DNA of 34,672 nt. Source: an uncultured Atopobiaceae bacterium (GTDB lineage Bacteria; Actinomycetota; Coriobacteriia; Coriobacteriales; Atopobiaceae). The notes beneath the pieces were generated by a model that saw nothing but the letters and a program-made list of their open reading frames with translations, searched no databases and was not told the origin of the DNA. The stretch spans positions 1 through 34,672 of the forward strand of contig CANQSI010000003.1 in assembly GCA_947626465.1 (NCBI GenBank). The letters are read 5' to 3'. Made by a program: the position numbers and the translations under genes. Positions 22,278 to 30,212 of the stretch are shown in pieces; within the stretch, counting starts at the first letter, position 1, and each line of letters opens with the position of its first letter.

Positions 22278-23396
22278 CTAGCAGTCGATCACCACGAGGT
22301 CGTGGGGCGAAGTCGCAAAGGGCTCGAAGCCGCGCTCGGTGACCACGCCGGTGTCCTCGAGGCGAATGCCGAACTTGCCGGGCAGGTACACGCCGGGCTC
22401 GATCGTCACCACCGACCCCGCCGGCACGGGCTTATCCCAGCGCGGGCTGAACGACGGCTCCTCGTGGATCTCCACGCCCACGCCGTGGCCGAGGCCGTGG
22501 TTGAAGTACGCGCCGAGGCCCGCGTCATCGATGACGCCCTTCGCCACGTCGTGGATGTCCTTGCCGTTCACGTCGGGCTTCACGGCCGCCGCGGCGTCCT
22601 CGTGGGCACGCTGCACCACGGCGTACGCCTCGCGAATCTCGGCCGGCGGCTCGCCGAGCGCGACGGTGCGCGTCATGTCGGCGTGGTAGCCCTTCACCGC
22701 GGCACCGTAGTCCATGAGCACGAGCTCGCCCTTCTTGGCCGTACGCTCGCCGGGCTTCGCGTGGGGGTTCGCGGCGTTCGGGCCGCAGGCGACGATGGAG
22801 CCGAAGGAGAGCGCGTCGGCTCCGTGCGCGAGCATGTAGTGCTCGAGCTCGGCGCGGATCTCGAGTTCCGTCATGCCTGGCTTGATGAACTCCACCATGT
22901 GGGCGAATGCGGCGTCGGTGATGGCCTGCGCCTCGCGGAGGAGCTCGAGCTCGCCTTCGTCCTTCACCATGCGAAGACCCTGCTCGTCGCCGTGGAGACG
23001 CGGCCAGAGGCACGCGACGCACGCCTGGTCCACCTCATGGAGGAGCTCGTCGTAGAAGCCGAGCTCGAGGGTGTCCTCCACCGCCACCGTGTTGGCGCGG
23101 CCGTGGAGGATGCGCTGGGCCACCCAAGCGGGATGGCCGACGTTCTCGCGATCGATTCGCCACGCCTCGGTATCGGCCACATGCTCCTTGAACGCCTCGT
23201 CATAGCGCGAATCCGTGTGGAGCCAGAGCCCCTCGCCATCGATGTAGATCGTGTGCGAACGCTCGTCGTCGAGCACGTTCGCCGCTCCGGTGAGCCAGCG
23301 AATGGTGGCGAGGTCGCGGATCACGCACGCGTCGTAGCCTCGCTCGTCCATGAGCTCGCGAAGGGCGGCAACGCGACGTTGGGTGTTTTCGGGCAT
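22278..23396 (-). CDS. pepP: M24 Xaa-Pro aminopeptidase/dipeptidase
   Basis: This cytoplasmic metallopeptidase removes residues next to proline. The 372 residues have a creatinase-like N-terminal domain (to about 135) and a pita-bread catalytic domain. The five metal ligands are visible: Asp229 and Asp240 (LMDYGAAVKGYHADMTRT), His304 (HGLGHGVGVEIHEEP), Glu333 (TIEPGVYLPG) and Glu347 (GIRLEDTGVV). ATG at 23396 has GAGGAG five to six bases upstream. It ends 118 bp before the EIIA gene and begins 10 bp after the AroB-like gene. Aminopeptidase P versus prolidase cannot be settled by sequence. Confidence 0.93.
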   Translation of the reverse strand: MPENTQRRVAALRELMDERGYDACVIRDLATIRWLTGAANVLDDERSHTIYIDGEGLWLHTDSRYDEAFKEHVADTEAWRIDRENVGHPAWVAQRILHGRANTVAVEDTLELGFYDELLHEVDQACVACLWPRLHGDEQGLRMVKDEGELELLREAQAITDAAFAHMVEFIKPGMTELEIRAELEHYMLAHGADALSFGSIVACGPNAANPHAKPGERTAKKGELVLMDYGAAVKGYHADMTRTVALGEPPAEIREAYAVVQRAHEDAAAAVKPDVNGKDIHDVAKGVIDDAGLGAYFNHGLGHGVGVEIHEEPSFSPRWDKPVPAGSVVTIEPGVYLPGKFGIRLEDTGVVTERGFEPFATSPHDLVVIDC

Positions 23397-23406
23397 GGGT
23401 TCTCCT

Positions 23407-24582
23407 CTACGCGTTCTCGGGGTTTTCCACATCTTTCGGAGCGCCGAGTACCGGCTCGGGCTTTGGCCTGCGCGCTTGGCAGAAGGCCGCGAGGTTCTGG
23501 GCGAGGATCTCGTCGTCCACCGGTTCCGGAAGCGCACGGCCCACGGCACGCGGCAATACGAACATCCTGCGGTTCGTGAGCTTGGCGGTTTCCTCTTTCA
23601 GGGCACGGGAGAGCTCATCGGGCGTGAGCGAGCAGCTGACCTCCCCGAGTCCGAAGCGCGCAAGGAGCGCATCGAGCGCAAAGACCACATCAGGATCGAG
23701 CCCGGAGAGCTGCCATGCCAAGCGCGCCTCGAAGCGGAGGCCCTCTGCGAGGTAAACGCCGAAGGAATGGGCCTCGCCGAGGCAGGCGGCGAGCGCGCGG
23801 GCAAGCGGAAGGCCGATGTCGAGCGAGCGCCTCGCTCCCGCGAGCGTCGACGAGGCGAGCCGTCCGCGCGCGCGTGCCGTCTCGATTGCCTGCGAGATGA
23901 GGCCCATCGTGTCGCCTGGCGAGAGGGTCTCGGAGCTCGTGACCACGAGGTCGAAGGCCTTGGGAGATTCGACGAAGGCCGACTGCACCATGAGGGCACA
24001 CGCGTTTTCGAGGGTCCGCTCATCGCCTCCCTCGGCGATGAGCACGGGGTCGGCGAGGAGCGCGGAAAACGCGGGCGGGCAGTGGATGATCCCCTTGGTG
24101 GCCCCTGCGGAGAGGCTATGGGGGGTGCAGGAGGCGAGGATGAGCGCCTCGAGCGTGGTGGGGAGCCCCACGCACGCGGCTTTGCTTCCCCAGTTTCCCG
24201 CCACCCACGAGGCGAGCGAGAGCGCCTCCATGCCGCCTATGGCCACGATGCCGTCGTCGGGCGTGAGGCCGCGGCCGGCAAGCTCGTCGGCCACGTCGAG
24301 CGCGGCGGAAAGGGAGAGCGCCTCCCAGCCGGAGGGGAGCGCTACGTCGAAGGTGCGAAATCCACTGCTCGTGATGAGCCGGCGCACCTCCTCCGCGCGC
24401 GTCGCGGAGACGCCCTCCTCCACGAGGAGGGCGGCGAGGCGGGGCTTCCCCACGGAAGAGGCGAGCTCAGAGCCCGCGCGCTCGCGAATATCGGGAGCGG
24501 CGAGGATGACGCAGCGATTTCCGGCCACGGAGATGGCCTGGCGAAGAGGTGAGGCGATCGTCGTCTCGGGCACGTTGTCCAC
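23407..24582 (-). CDS. Degenerate 3-dehydroquinate synthase-like protein (AroB fold)
   Basis: This 391-residue protein aligns by eye with the NAD-binding and helical parts of 3-dehydroquinate synthase. It has VAIGGMEALSLASWVAGNWGSK then GLPTTLEAL where AroB has its GGG...PTTLLAQVDSS block, and CPPAFSALLADPVLI where AroB has YQPKAVLIDT. The catalytic parts are gone. DSSVGGKTGVN has no counterpart; the zinc Glu of AEVIK reads ACALMV at about 195; HTFGH reads LPLAR at about 258-262; and HGEAV reads LGEAH at about 269-272. The frame is intact and the start is clean (GTG 24582, AGGAGG six bases upstream), so it is not a decayed pseudogene. The place matches the aroB locus of related bacteria; aroK and aroQ neighbours are missing. 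Its function is unknown. Confidence 0.6.
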   Translation of the reverse strand: MDNVPETTIASPLRQAISVAGNRCVILAAPDIRERAGSELASSVGKPRLAALLVEEGVSATRAEEVRRLITSSGFRTFDVALPSGWEALSLSAALDVADELAGRGLTPDDGIVAIGGMEALSLASWVAGNWGSKAACVGLPTTLEALILASCTPHSLSAGATKGIIHCPPAFSALLADPVLIAEGGDERTLENACALMVQSAFVESPKAFDLVVTSSETLSPGDTMGLISQAIETARARGRLASSTLAGARRSLDIGLPLARALAACLGEAHSFGVYLAEGLRFEARLAWQLSGLDPDVVFALDALLARFGLGEVSCSLTPDELSRALKEETAKLTNRRMFVLPRAVGRALPEPVDDEILAQNLAAFCQARRPKPEPVLGAPKDVENPENA

Positions 24583-24670
24583 TCCACGCCTCCTCTCGCA
24601 TACGATTCCAACCTCTTCATCCTACAGAATCGCACGTTCGCGCGGGATGCCGAGCTCCCCTGCCGCGTCC

Positions 24671-25147
24671 TCAGGGCCATGGGGGAAGCGCGACGAGGAT
24701 CGCGAGCGCCACGCACCATCCGCTCACCCAGGGCCCGAGGGCGAAGGTGGATTGGCGGCGAAGCTTCGCCACGACGGCCCCCGAGCCGCACCCGAGGGCG
24801 AAACCCCACACTCCGAGCAAGCCAAGGGCAAGCGTCCAGCAAAAGGCGAGCTTCGCATCGCCAAACCCGAGGCCCGGCTCCGCTCCCCTCCCCCTTCTCC
24901 AGCTCTCGAGGCCCACGAGGAGCGCGCAGGCCACGACCGCGAGGAGGCCGCACATCCACGGGGCGTCGATGCGCGCATCGAGCGCCGCCTCCCACGCAAA
25001 CGCGGCAAGCCACGCCCCGCCGAGGAGCCTCACGCCTTGCATCGCGAGCGCCGAGAGCGCCATGGCGAGCAAGAGGGCATTTGGCAACACCCGCTTCTTC
25101 GCGTCCACGTAGGATGCGAGCACGGCGAAGGCGCACACGAGCGCCAT
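24671..25147 (-). CDS. A24-family prepilin peptidase, catalytic domain only
   Basis: This is a 158-residue polytopic membrane protein with about five hydrophobic segments. It carries both aspartates of the A24 aspartic peptidase family: Asp15 (SYVDAKKRVLPN) and Asp97 (GLGFGDAKLAF). The N-terminal methyltransferase domain of classical PilD is absent, as in many Gram-positive and archaeal-like forms. Such enzymes cut the leader of type IV pilins or pseudopilins, but no pilin, assembly ATPase or membrane platform gene is in the window. ATG at 25147 lies three bases past the yqeG stop. Confidence 0.8.
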   Translation of the reverse strand: MALVCAFAVLASYVDAKKRVLPNALLLAMALSALAMQGVRLLGGAWLAAFAWEAALDARIDAPWMCGLLAVVACALLVGLESWRRGRGAEPGLGFGDAKLAFCWTLALGLLGVWGFALGCGSGAVVAKLRRQSTFALGPWVSGWCVALAILVALPPWP

Positions 25148-25150
25148 GGC

Positions 25151-25690
25151 CTAGCTCGCCTTACCCTCGCGCTCGGCTCGCGCACGCTCCCAGCCATACG
25201 GCACGTCGGCCGCAAGGCGCGCCTCGACGGGGCGCAAGAGGCGCGTGTAGAAGAGGTCCTTCTTCGACTGCGGATCGACGAGGATGACGGGGATCCTCGC
25301 CCATGCGGCGCCGAGGCCATCTGTGAAGAGCTGGTCTCCCACGAGCACCGTCTGCTCCGCAGGCACGCCCGCCGCCTCCATGGCCCGCGTGAGGCCGAAG
25401 GGAAGCGGCTTCATGGCAAAGGTCACCACCGGAGCTCGGAGCGCGTCCGAGGTGCGCTCGAGGGCCGCCACCGACCAGTTGTTCGACACGAGCGCAAGGC
25501 GAAGGCCCAGCTCACGGGCCCTCTCGCACCATGCCACCACATCCGGGGTGGGGTCGCTCTCTCCCCTCGGCACGCACGTGTTGTCGCGATCGAGCAGCAC
25601 GAGCCGAAACCCGAGCGCCTCGAGCTCGGCGGGATCCACCTCCGAGAGCGCGTGCACCCGGCACCACGGGGTGAGCCCTGGGAGCCTCAT
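25151..25690 (-). CDS. yqeG: YqeG-family HAD phosphatase
   Basis: This is a HAD superfamily hydrolase of 179 residues. The nucleophile motif is LLDRDNTCV (Asp34, Asp36), motif II is LVSNN at 67-71, Lys94 lies in FAMKPLPFG, and motif IV is VGDQLFTD (Asp119, Asp124). The order and the DNT signature match the YqeG/PGP phosphatase family, which includes phosphatidylglycerophosphate phosphatases in other organisms; the substrate here is not proven. ATG at 25690 overlaps the mltG stop as ATGA, so it is translated with mltG. Confidence 0.88.
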   Translation of the reverse strand: MRLPGLTPWCRVHALSEVDPAELEALGFRLVLLDRDNTCVPRGESDPTPDVVAWCERARELGLRLALVSNNWSVAALERTSDALRAPVVTFAMKPLPFGLTRAMEAAGVPAEQTVLVGDQLFTDGLGAAWARIPVILVDPQSKKDLFYTRLLRPVEARLAADVPYGWERARAEREGKAS

Positions 25691-27048
25691 ATCCCGAGCT
25701 CCGCCATCTCCTGCCTCGCCGTATCGATGGCTTGGAGATGTTCTTCGTAGGTGGTGGAGAACGTGTGGTTGGAGTAGCCATCGCGCTCGATGAGGAGGAA
25801 GTAGAGGTAGTTCGTGTCGGCCGGATGGAGCGCGGCCTCGATGCACGCGAGATCGGGCGTGCACACAGGCGTCGGGGGAAGGCCGGTGTTGAGGTAGGTG
25901 TTGTAGGGGCTTTCCTGCGTAAGGTCGTCCGCCGCCACCTCGCCGCCCGTCACATAGCCCATCGTGGCGTCCGACTGGAGCGGCATGCCTTGGCGGATGC
26001 GGTTCCAGAAGACCGATGACACGAGCGCGTAGTCCTCTTCGCTTCCGGCCTCAGCGTTGATGATCGATGCGAGCTTCAAGATCTCGTAGTCCGTGGGATC
26101 GTAGCCGTAGGTGGCCAGGATCTGCTCCTCGCCGCTCGCGAAGTCGATCTGGGGCACCTCGGCCGCGTACTGGTCGAGCATCGCGCGGATCACGCGATCG
26201 GCCGTCACCTCCTGGCCGGAGAAGTCGTAGGTCTTCGCCCAGAGGAATCCCTCGAGGGAATCATCGGCGGCTTCGCCGAGGAACGGGTAGTCGGCCACGT
26301 AGTTTTGCGCCTTGGCCTGGGCAAGGAAGTCGGATGCGGGGATGCCGAGCGAGCTTTCCACGAGCTCGGCGGTCTTGGCCACCGTGAGCCCCTCGGGCAC
26401 GGCAAGGCGCCCCTCCTGCGTGTTCGGGCCCGCGACAAGCTGGGCGACCACGTTTGCCGGCGTCATGCCGGTCATGAGCTGGTAGGTGCCGGGCTTGAGC
26501 TTCATGTCGGCCCCCTGCGAGCTCACCGCCTGCATGAAGGCCTTCTCGTCGTTGATGACGCCCGCCTTCAGGAGCTCGTTGGCAATCACGTCGCCACCCG
26601 CGCCCTGCGGAATGACGACCGTCACCGTCTGTCCCGCCTCCACCTGGGGGATCTCGGAATCCTCGGGCGCGAACACGCAGCGGGTGAGCACGAAGAAGCC
26701 GACGACGGCCACGACGATGCACACGACGAGCGCAATGGCGACGGCTACGCCACGGGAAACGCCGCGCTCCTCCTCAGCCGCACCCTGCGCCACATGCGAG
26801 GCGCCACTGCGAGGCGCCGCAAGCGGAGGCGTCACGCGAGACTGCGCGTGCGTGCGAGGGCTCGCTGCCTCGCGCGCGGCAGCGCCCTGATGCTCGGAAG
26901 GCGAATGCCGGGAGGGCGCACCGTGCGCCGCACTCCTTTTCCTCGCCTGCGTCGCAGCCGATGGACGCGTGGATCGCGCGCCCGGGCGCGTCGCGGCATC
27001 AAGACCTTGCACGCGTTCATGCCGAGGCGCCTGTGGATCACTCATCAT
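25687..27048 (-). CDS. mltG: Endolytic murein transglycosylase MltG (YceG)
   Basis: MltG cuts nascent glycan strands at the membrane and sets glycan length. The 453 residues start with a cytoplasmic, disordered, basic tail of about 95 residues, then a membrane helix at about 99-121, a LysM-like region (VVIPQGAGGDVIANELLKAGVI), and the catalytic domain. Signatures are LVAGPNTQEGRLAVPEG, EGFLWAKTYDF, KLASIINAEAG and SVFWNRIRQGMPLQSDATMGYV. The likely catalytic Glu is Glu333; the usual xEKE motif reads NAEA. ATG 27048 and 27045 are both possible; either overlaps the end of ruvX by 8-11 bases. Confidence 0.92.
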   Translation of the reverse strand: MMSDPQAPRHERVQGLDAATRPGARSTRPSAATQARKRSAAHGAPSRHSPSEHQGAAAREAASPRTHAQSRVTPPLAAPRSGASHVAQGAAEEERGVSRGVAVAIALVVCIVVAVVGFFVLTRCVFAPEDSEIPQVEAGQTVTVVIPQGAGGDVIANELLKAGVINDEKAFMQAVSSQGADMKLKPGTYQLMTGMTPANVVAQLVAGPNTQEGRLAVPEGLTVAKTAELVESSLGIPASDFLAQAKAQNYVADYPFLGEAADDSLEGFLWAKTYDFSGQEVTADRVIRAMLDQYAAEVPQIDFASGEEQILATYGYDPTDYEILKLASIINAEAGSEEDYALVSSVFWNRIRQGMPLQSDATMGYVTGGEVAADDLTQESPYNTYLNTGLPPTPVCTPDLACIEAALHPADTNYLYFLLIERDGYSNHTFSTTYEEHLQAIDTARQEMAELGI

Positions 27049-27478
27049 CGGGCTCGCCTTCTGGGTCGGCCTGGTGGGCGTCGAGGTAGGACTGCAGGAA
27101 GAGGGATGCGGCGATCATGTCGAGCGAGCCGCGTGCATCCCGCGTGGTGCGCCCCTGCTCCCTCACGATACGCTCAGCCTCTTCGCTGGAGAGGCGCTCG
27201 TCCCAAAACTCCAGAGGAATTCCCAGATCGTGGGCGAGCTGGCCCGCCTCGGAGCGCACCTTACGCGCCTGGGGGCCCATCTTCCCCGCGAGCGTGAGGG
27301 GAAGCCCCACGAGCAAGAGCTTAGGCGACGTCTCCTCCACGAGATCCGTGAACGCGCTCGCGCGGCGCCGGACCTGGGCGGTGTCGAGCACGCAGCGCGG
27401 AATCGCCACCCTGCCCAGAGGGTCACTCAGGGCCACGCCCACGCGGCGATCGCCCCAATCGAGCGCCATCACCCTCAC
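27038..27478 (-). CDS. ruvX: Holliday junction resolvase-like / pre-16S rRNA nuclease RuvX (YqgF)
   Basis: This is an RNase H-like fold nuclease of 146 residues of the YqgF family, implicated in 16S rRNA 5' maturation. It starts RVMALDWGDRRVGVALSDP with Asp7, then LLVGLPLTLAGKMGPQA, FWDERLSSEEAER and GSLDMIAASLFLQSYLD, the normal family order. GTG at 27478 is chosen because it gives exactly the family start (MR, then hydrophobic strand, then LDxG). It forms a GTGA overlap with the alaS stop. A later ATG (27469) would lose the first strand. Confidence 0.9.
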   Translation of the reverse strand: MRVMALDWGDRRVGVALSDPLGRVAIPRCVLDTAQVRRRASAFTDLVEETSPKLLLVGLPLTLAGKMGPQARKVRSEAGQLAHDLGIPLEFWDERLSSEEAERIVREQGRTTRDARGSLDMIAASLFLQSYLDAHQADPEGEPDDE

Positions 27479-30135
27479 TTGGCGAGGAGCTCCCCTGCGC
27501 GCGCGAGCGCCGCGTCGATCGCCGACGCATCGGGGCCGCCACCTTGCGCCATCTGCGGTTTTCCGCCTCCGCGGCCTCCTACGACGGGCGCAAGCTCGCG
27601 GATGAGGGCCCCCGCGGCAAAGCCCGCGTCGACGGCCGGTTGCGTGCCCGCGGCGAGGAGCGCGACCGTGCCCTCGGGCGTGGCGCTCGCGATGACGGCC
27701 GCGGAGGCGTCGCCGAGCTTTCCCCGGAGCGTATCCCACACGCCGCGGAGGTCCTTCGCTCCGCGCCCATCGAGGCGCACGATCGCGAGCTTGTAGCCTC
27801 CCGCATCGCGCGCGTTTCGCACCGCCTCGTCGATCTCGCTCGAGCCGCCCCCGGCGAGCGCCTTCTGGAGCCGCTGCTCGACCTCGCGCTCCTTGGCGCG
27901 AAGATCGCGCACGGCCTTCGCAAGCTGGGTCGGCGGGCACTTGAGCTCGGAGGCGGCCTCGTCAGCCGCGTCAATGCGCGCCTTCAGGTAGGCGAGCGCG
28001 CCCTTGGACGTTACGGCTTCGATGCGGCGCACGGCCGCGCCCACCGAGGACTCGGAAACGATCTTGAAGAGCCCGAGCTCGGCGGTATTGCGCGCGTGCG
28101 TGCCACCGCAGAACTCCATGGACACGGTGCCGCTCTCGTCCTCGACGGACACCACGCGCACGCGATCGCCGTACTTCTCGCCGAAGAGCGCGATCGCGCC
28201 CTTGGCGCGGGCCTCCTCGATGGGGAGCTCCTCCGTGGCCACGGGGATGGCGCGGAAGATCTCCTCGTTCACGAGCCCTTCCACCTCGGCGAGCTCGTCG
28301 GCGGTCATGGCCTCGAAGTGGCTGAAGTCGAAGCGCAGCCGCTCGGGCGCCACGAGCGAGCCCGCTTGGTGGACGTGCTCGCCGAGCACCTCGCGAAGCG
28401 CGCTGTCGAGGAGGTGCGTGGCGGTGTGGTTCCTGCGAATGAGCTCGCGACGCTCCACGTCCACCACCGCGCGAAGAGTCTGGCCGACGAAGACCTCGCC
28501 CTCCTCCACGCGGCCGATGTGGGAGGTGAGGCCGTCGCCTCGCACCTGGCAGTCGTCGACGACGAAGCGGAGGTCGCCGGCGAGGAGCAGGCCCTCGTCG
28601 CCCACCTGGCCGCCCTTCTCGGCGTAGAAGGGGGTGGCGTCGAGTACGACCTCCACTTCCTCGCCCTCCCCGGCACGCTCCACGCGCTGGCCTTCGGCCA
28701 CGATCGAGCGCACGGTGAGGCCGTCTGCCACCACGTCCTCGTAGCCCGTGAAGACGGTCTGGCCGAGCTCGTCGCCAAGCCCCGTCCAGAGGTCGAGCCC
28801 GCTCCACGCGTCACCCTCGGTGGCAAGCGCCGAGCGCGCACGCTCGCGCTGCGCCTCCATGAGGGCCTCGAAGCCCGCCATGTCCACGGTGAGCCCCTTG
28901 CCCTCGCCGATCTCGCGCGTGAGGTCCACGGGGAAGCCGTAGGTGTCGTGGAGCGTGAAGGCGGTCTCGCCGGGGATCGCGTCGCCCTCGGAAAGCGATT
29001 CCATCGCCTGCGCGAGGTAGCTCCTGCCGGTCTCGAGCGTCTTCGAGAAGCGCTCCTCCTCCGCGGCGATCGTGCCCTGCACGAGCGCCTCGTTGTCCTT
29101 GAGCTCGGGGTACACGTCGCTCATGAGCTCGCGCACGAGCGTGGCGAACTCGCCCACGAAGGCGCCCTCGATGCCGAGCATGCGCCCGTGGAAGATGGCG
29201 CGACGGAGCAGGCGACGGAGGATGTAGCCGCGGCCTTCGTTCGAGGGCAGGATGCCGTCTGCGATCATGAACGACACCGCGCGCGTGTGGTCGGCGATGA
29301 TGCGCAGCGACACGTCCGTGGCCTCGCTTTCGCCGTAGCGCGTGCCGCTCTTCTCCTCGCCGAGCTCGATCAGCGAGGAGAGGATGTCGCCGTCGTAGTT
29401 GGAGGATTTTCCCTGCATGATCGCCGCGATGCGCTCGAGGCCCATGCCGGTGTCGACGTTTCGGTGCGGAAGGTCGACGAGCGTGCCGTCTTCCTGCCGG
29501 TCGTACTGCGTGAAGACGAGGTTCCAAAACTCGAGGAAGCGGTCGCAGTCGCAGCCAGGCGCGCAGTCTGGCCTCCCGCAGCCCACTTCGGGGCCCTGGT
29601 CGTAGTAGATCTCGGAGCACGGGCCGCAGGGACCCGTGGGGCCCGCCGCCCAGAAGTTGTCCTCCTCGCCGAGGCGCGAGATGTGGCTCTCGTCGATGCC
29701 GAGCTCCTTCCAGATCTCCTCGCATTCGTCGTCATCGGTGAAGACGGTGCAGTAGAGCCGATCCTTCGGGAGCTTCAGATGGTCGCACACGAACTCGAGC
29801 GCCCACTCGCACGCCTCGCGCTTGCCATAGCCGCCGAAGGAGAAGTTGCCGAGCATCTCGAAGAACGAGAGGTGGCGCCCGTCGAGGCCGATGACGTCGA
29901 TGTCGTTGGTGCGCAGGCACTTCTGGCAGGAGGCGGCGCCGATGGACTCCATCGTCTTGGTGCCGAGGTAGTAGGACTTGAACTGGTTCATGCCCGCGTT
30001 CGTCACGAGCAGCGACGGATCCTCGGGAATGAGCGAGGACGAACGCCACACGCTGCAGCCCTTCTCGGCGAAGAAGTCGAGGAACGACGAGCGTATCGCA
30101 GCGGTGCTTCGGGGCTTGGGCGCAAGAGAGGCCAT
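27475..30135 (-). CDS. alaS: Alanyl-tRNA synthetase AlaS
   Basis: AlaS charges tRNA-Ala. The 886 residues cover the class II catalytic core (GMNQFKSYYLGTK, SFFEMLGNFSFGGYGK, GPTGPCGPCSEIYYD), the tRNA-recognition helices, and the editing domain with metal ligands in HTATH (His570, His574) and CGGTH (Cys676, His680). The C-Ala domain closes with the glycine-rich GGRGGGKPQMAQGGG. A Cys-rich piece at about 186-197 is usual for Gram-positive enzymes. ATG at 30135 has GGGAG about six bases upstream. A 77-bp gap separates it from the upstream membrane-protein gene, and no T-box is visible there. Confidence 0.97.
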   Translation of the reverse strand: MASLAPKPRSTAAIRSSFLDFFAEKGCSVWRSSSLIPEDPSLLVTNAGMNQFKSYYLGTKTMESIGAASCQKCLRTNDIDVIGLDGRHLSFFEMLGNFSFGGYGKREACEWALEFVCDHLKLPKDRLYCTVFTDDDECEEIWKELGIDESHISRLGEEDNFWAAGPTGPCGPCSEIYYDQGPEVGCGRPDCAPGCDCDRFLEFWNLVFTQYDRQEDGTLVDLPHRNVDTGMGLERIAAIMQGKSSNYDGDILSSLIELGEEKSGTRYGESEATDVSLRIIADHTRAVSFMIADGILPSNEGRGYILRRLLRRAIFHGRMLGIEGAFVGEFATLVRELMSDVYPELKDNEALVQGTIAAEEERFSKTLETGRSYLAQAMESLSEGDAIPGETAFTLHDTYGFPVDLTREIGEGKGLTVDMAGFEALMEAQRERARSALATEGDAWSGLDLWTGLGDELGQTVFTGYEDVVADGLTVRSIVAEGQRVERAGEGEEVEVVLDATPFYAEKGGQVGDEGLLLAGDLRFVVDDCQVRGDGLTSHIGRVEEGEVFVGQTLRAVVDVERRELIRRNHTATHLLDSALREVLGEHVHQAGSLVAPERLRFDFSHFEAMTADELAEVEGLVNEEIFRAIPVATEELPIEEARAKGAIALFGEKYGDRVRVVSVEDESGTVSMEFCGGTHARNTAELGLFKIVSESSVGAAVRRIEAVTSKGALAYLKARIDAADEAASELKCPPTQLAKAVRDLRAKEREVEQRLQKALAGGGSSEIDEAVRNARDAGGYKLAIVRLDGRGAKDLRGVWDTLRGKLGDASAAVIASATPEGTVALLAAGTQPAVDAGFAAGALIRELAPVVGGRGGGKPQMAQGGGPDASAIDAALARAGELLAK

Positions 30136-30212
30136 GGCATCTCCCTATCAAGGCTCATTGGTTGGGCGTAGTGGGGCACGCGGGCGCGAATGGCGGCCGT
30201 GCGCACAACCCC

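Noticed and set aside
23407-24582. AroB-like gene as a frameshifted pseudogene
   Set aside because: One uninterrupted frame of normal length with a good ribosome site; only the catalytic residues are lost.
30136-30212. T-box riboswitch upstream of alaS
   Set aside because: The gap is only 77 bp and shows no T-box sequence, specifier stem or terminator.
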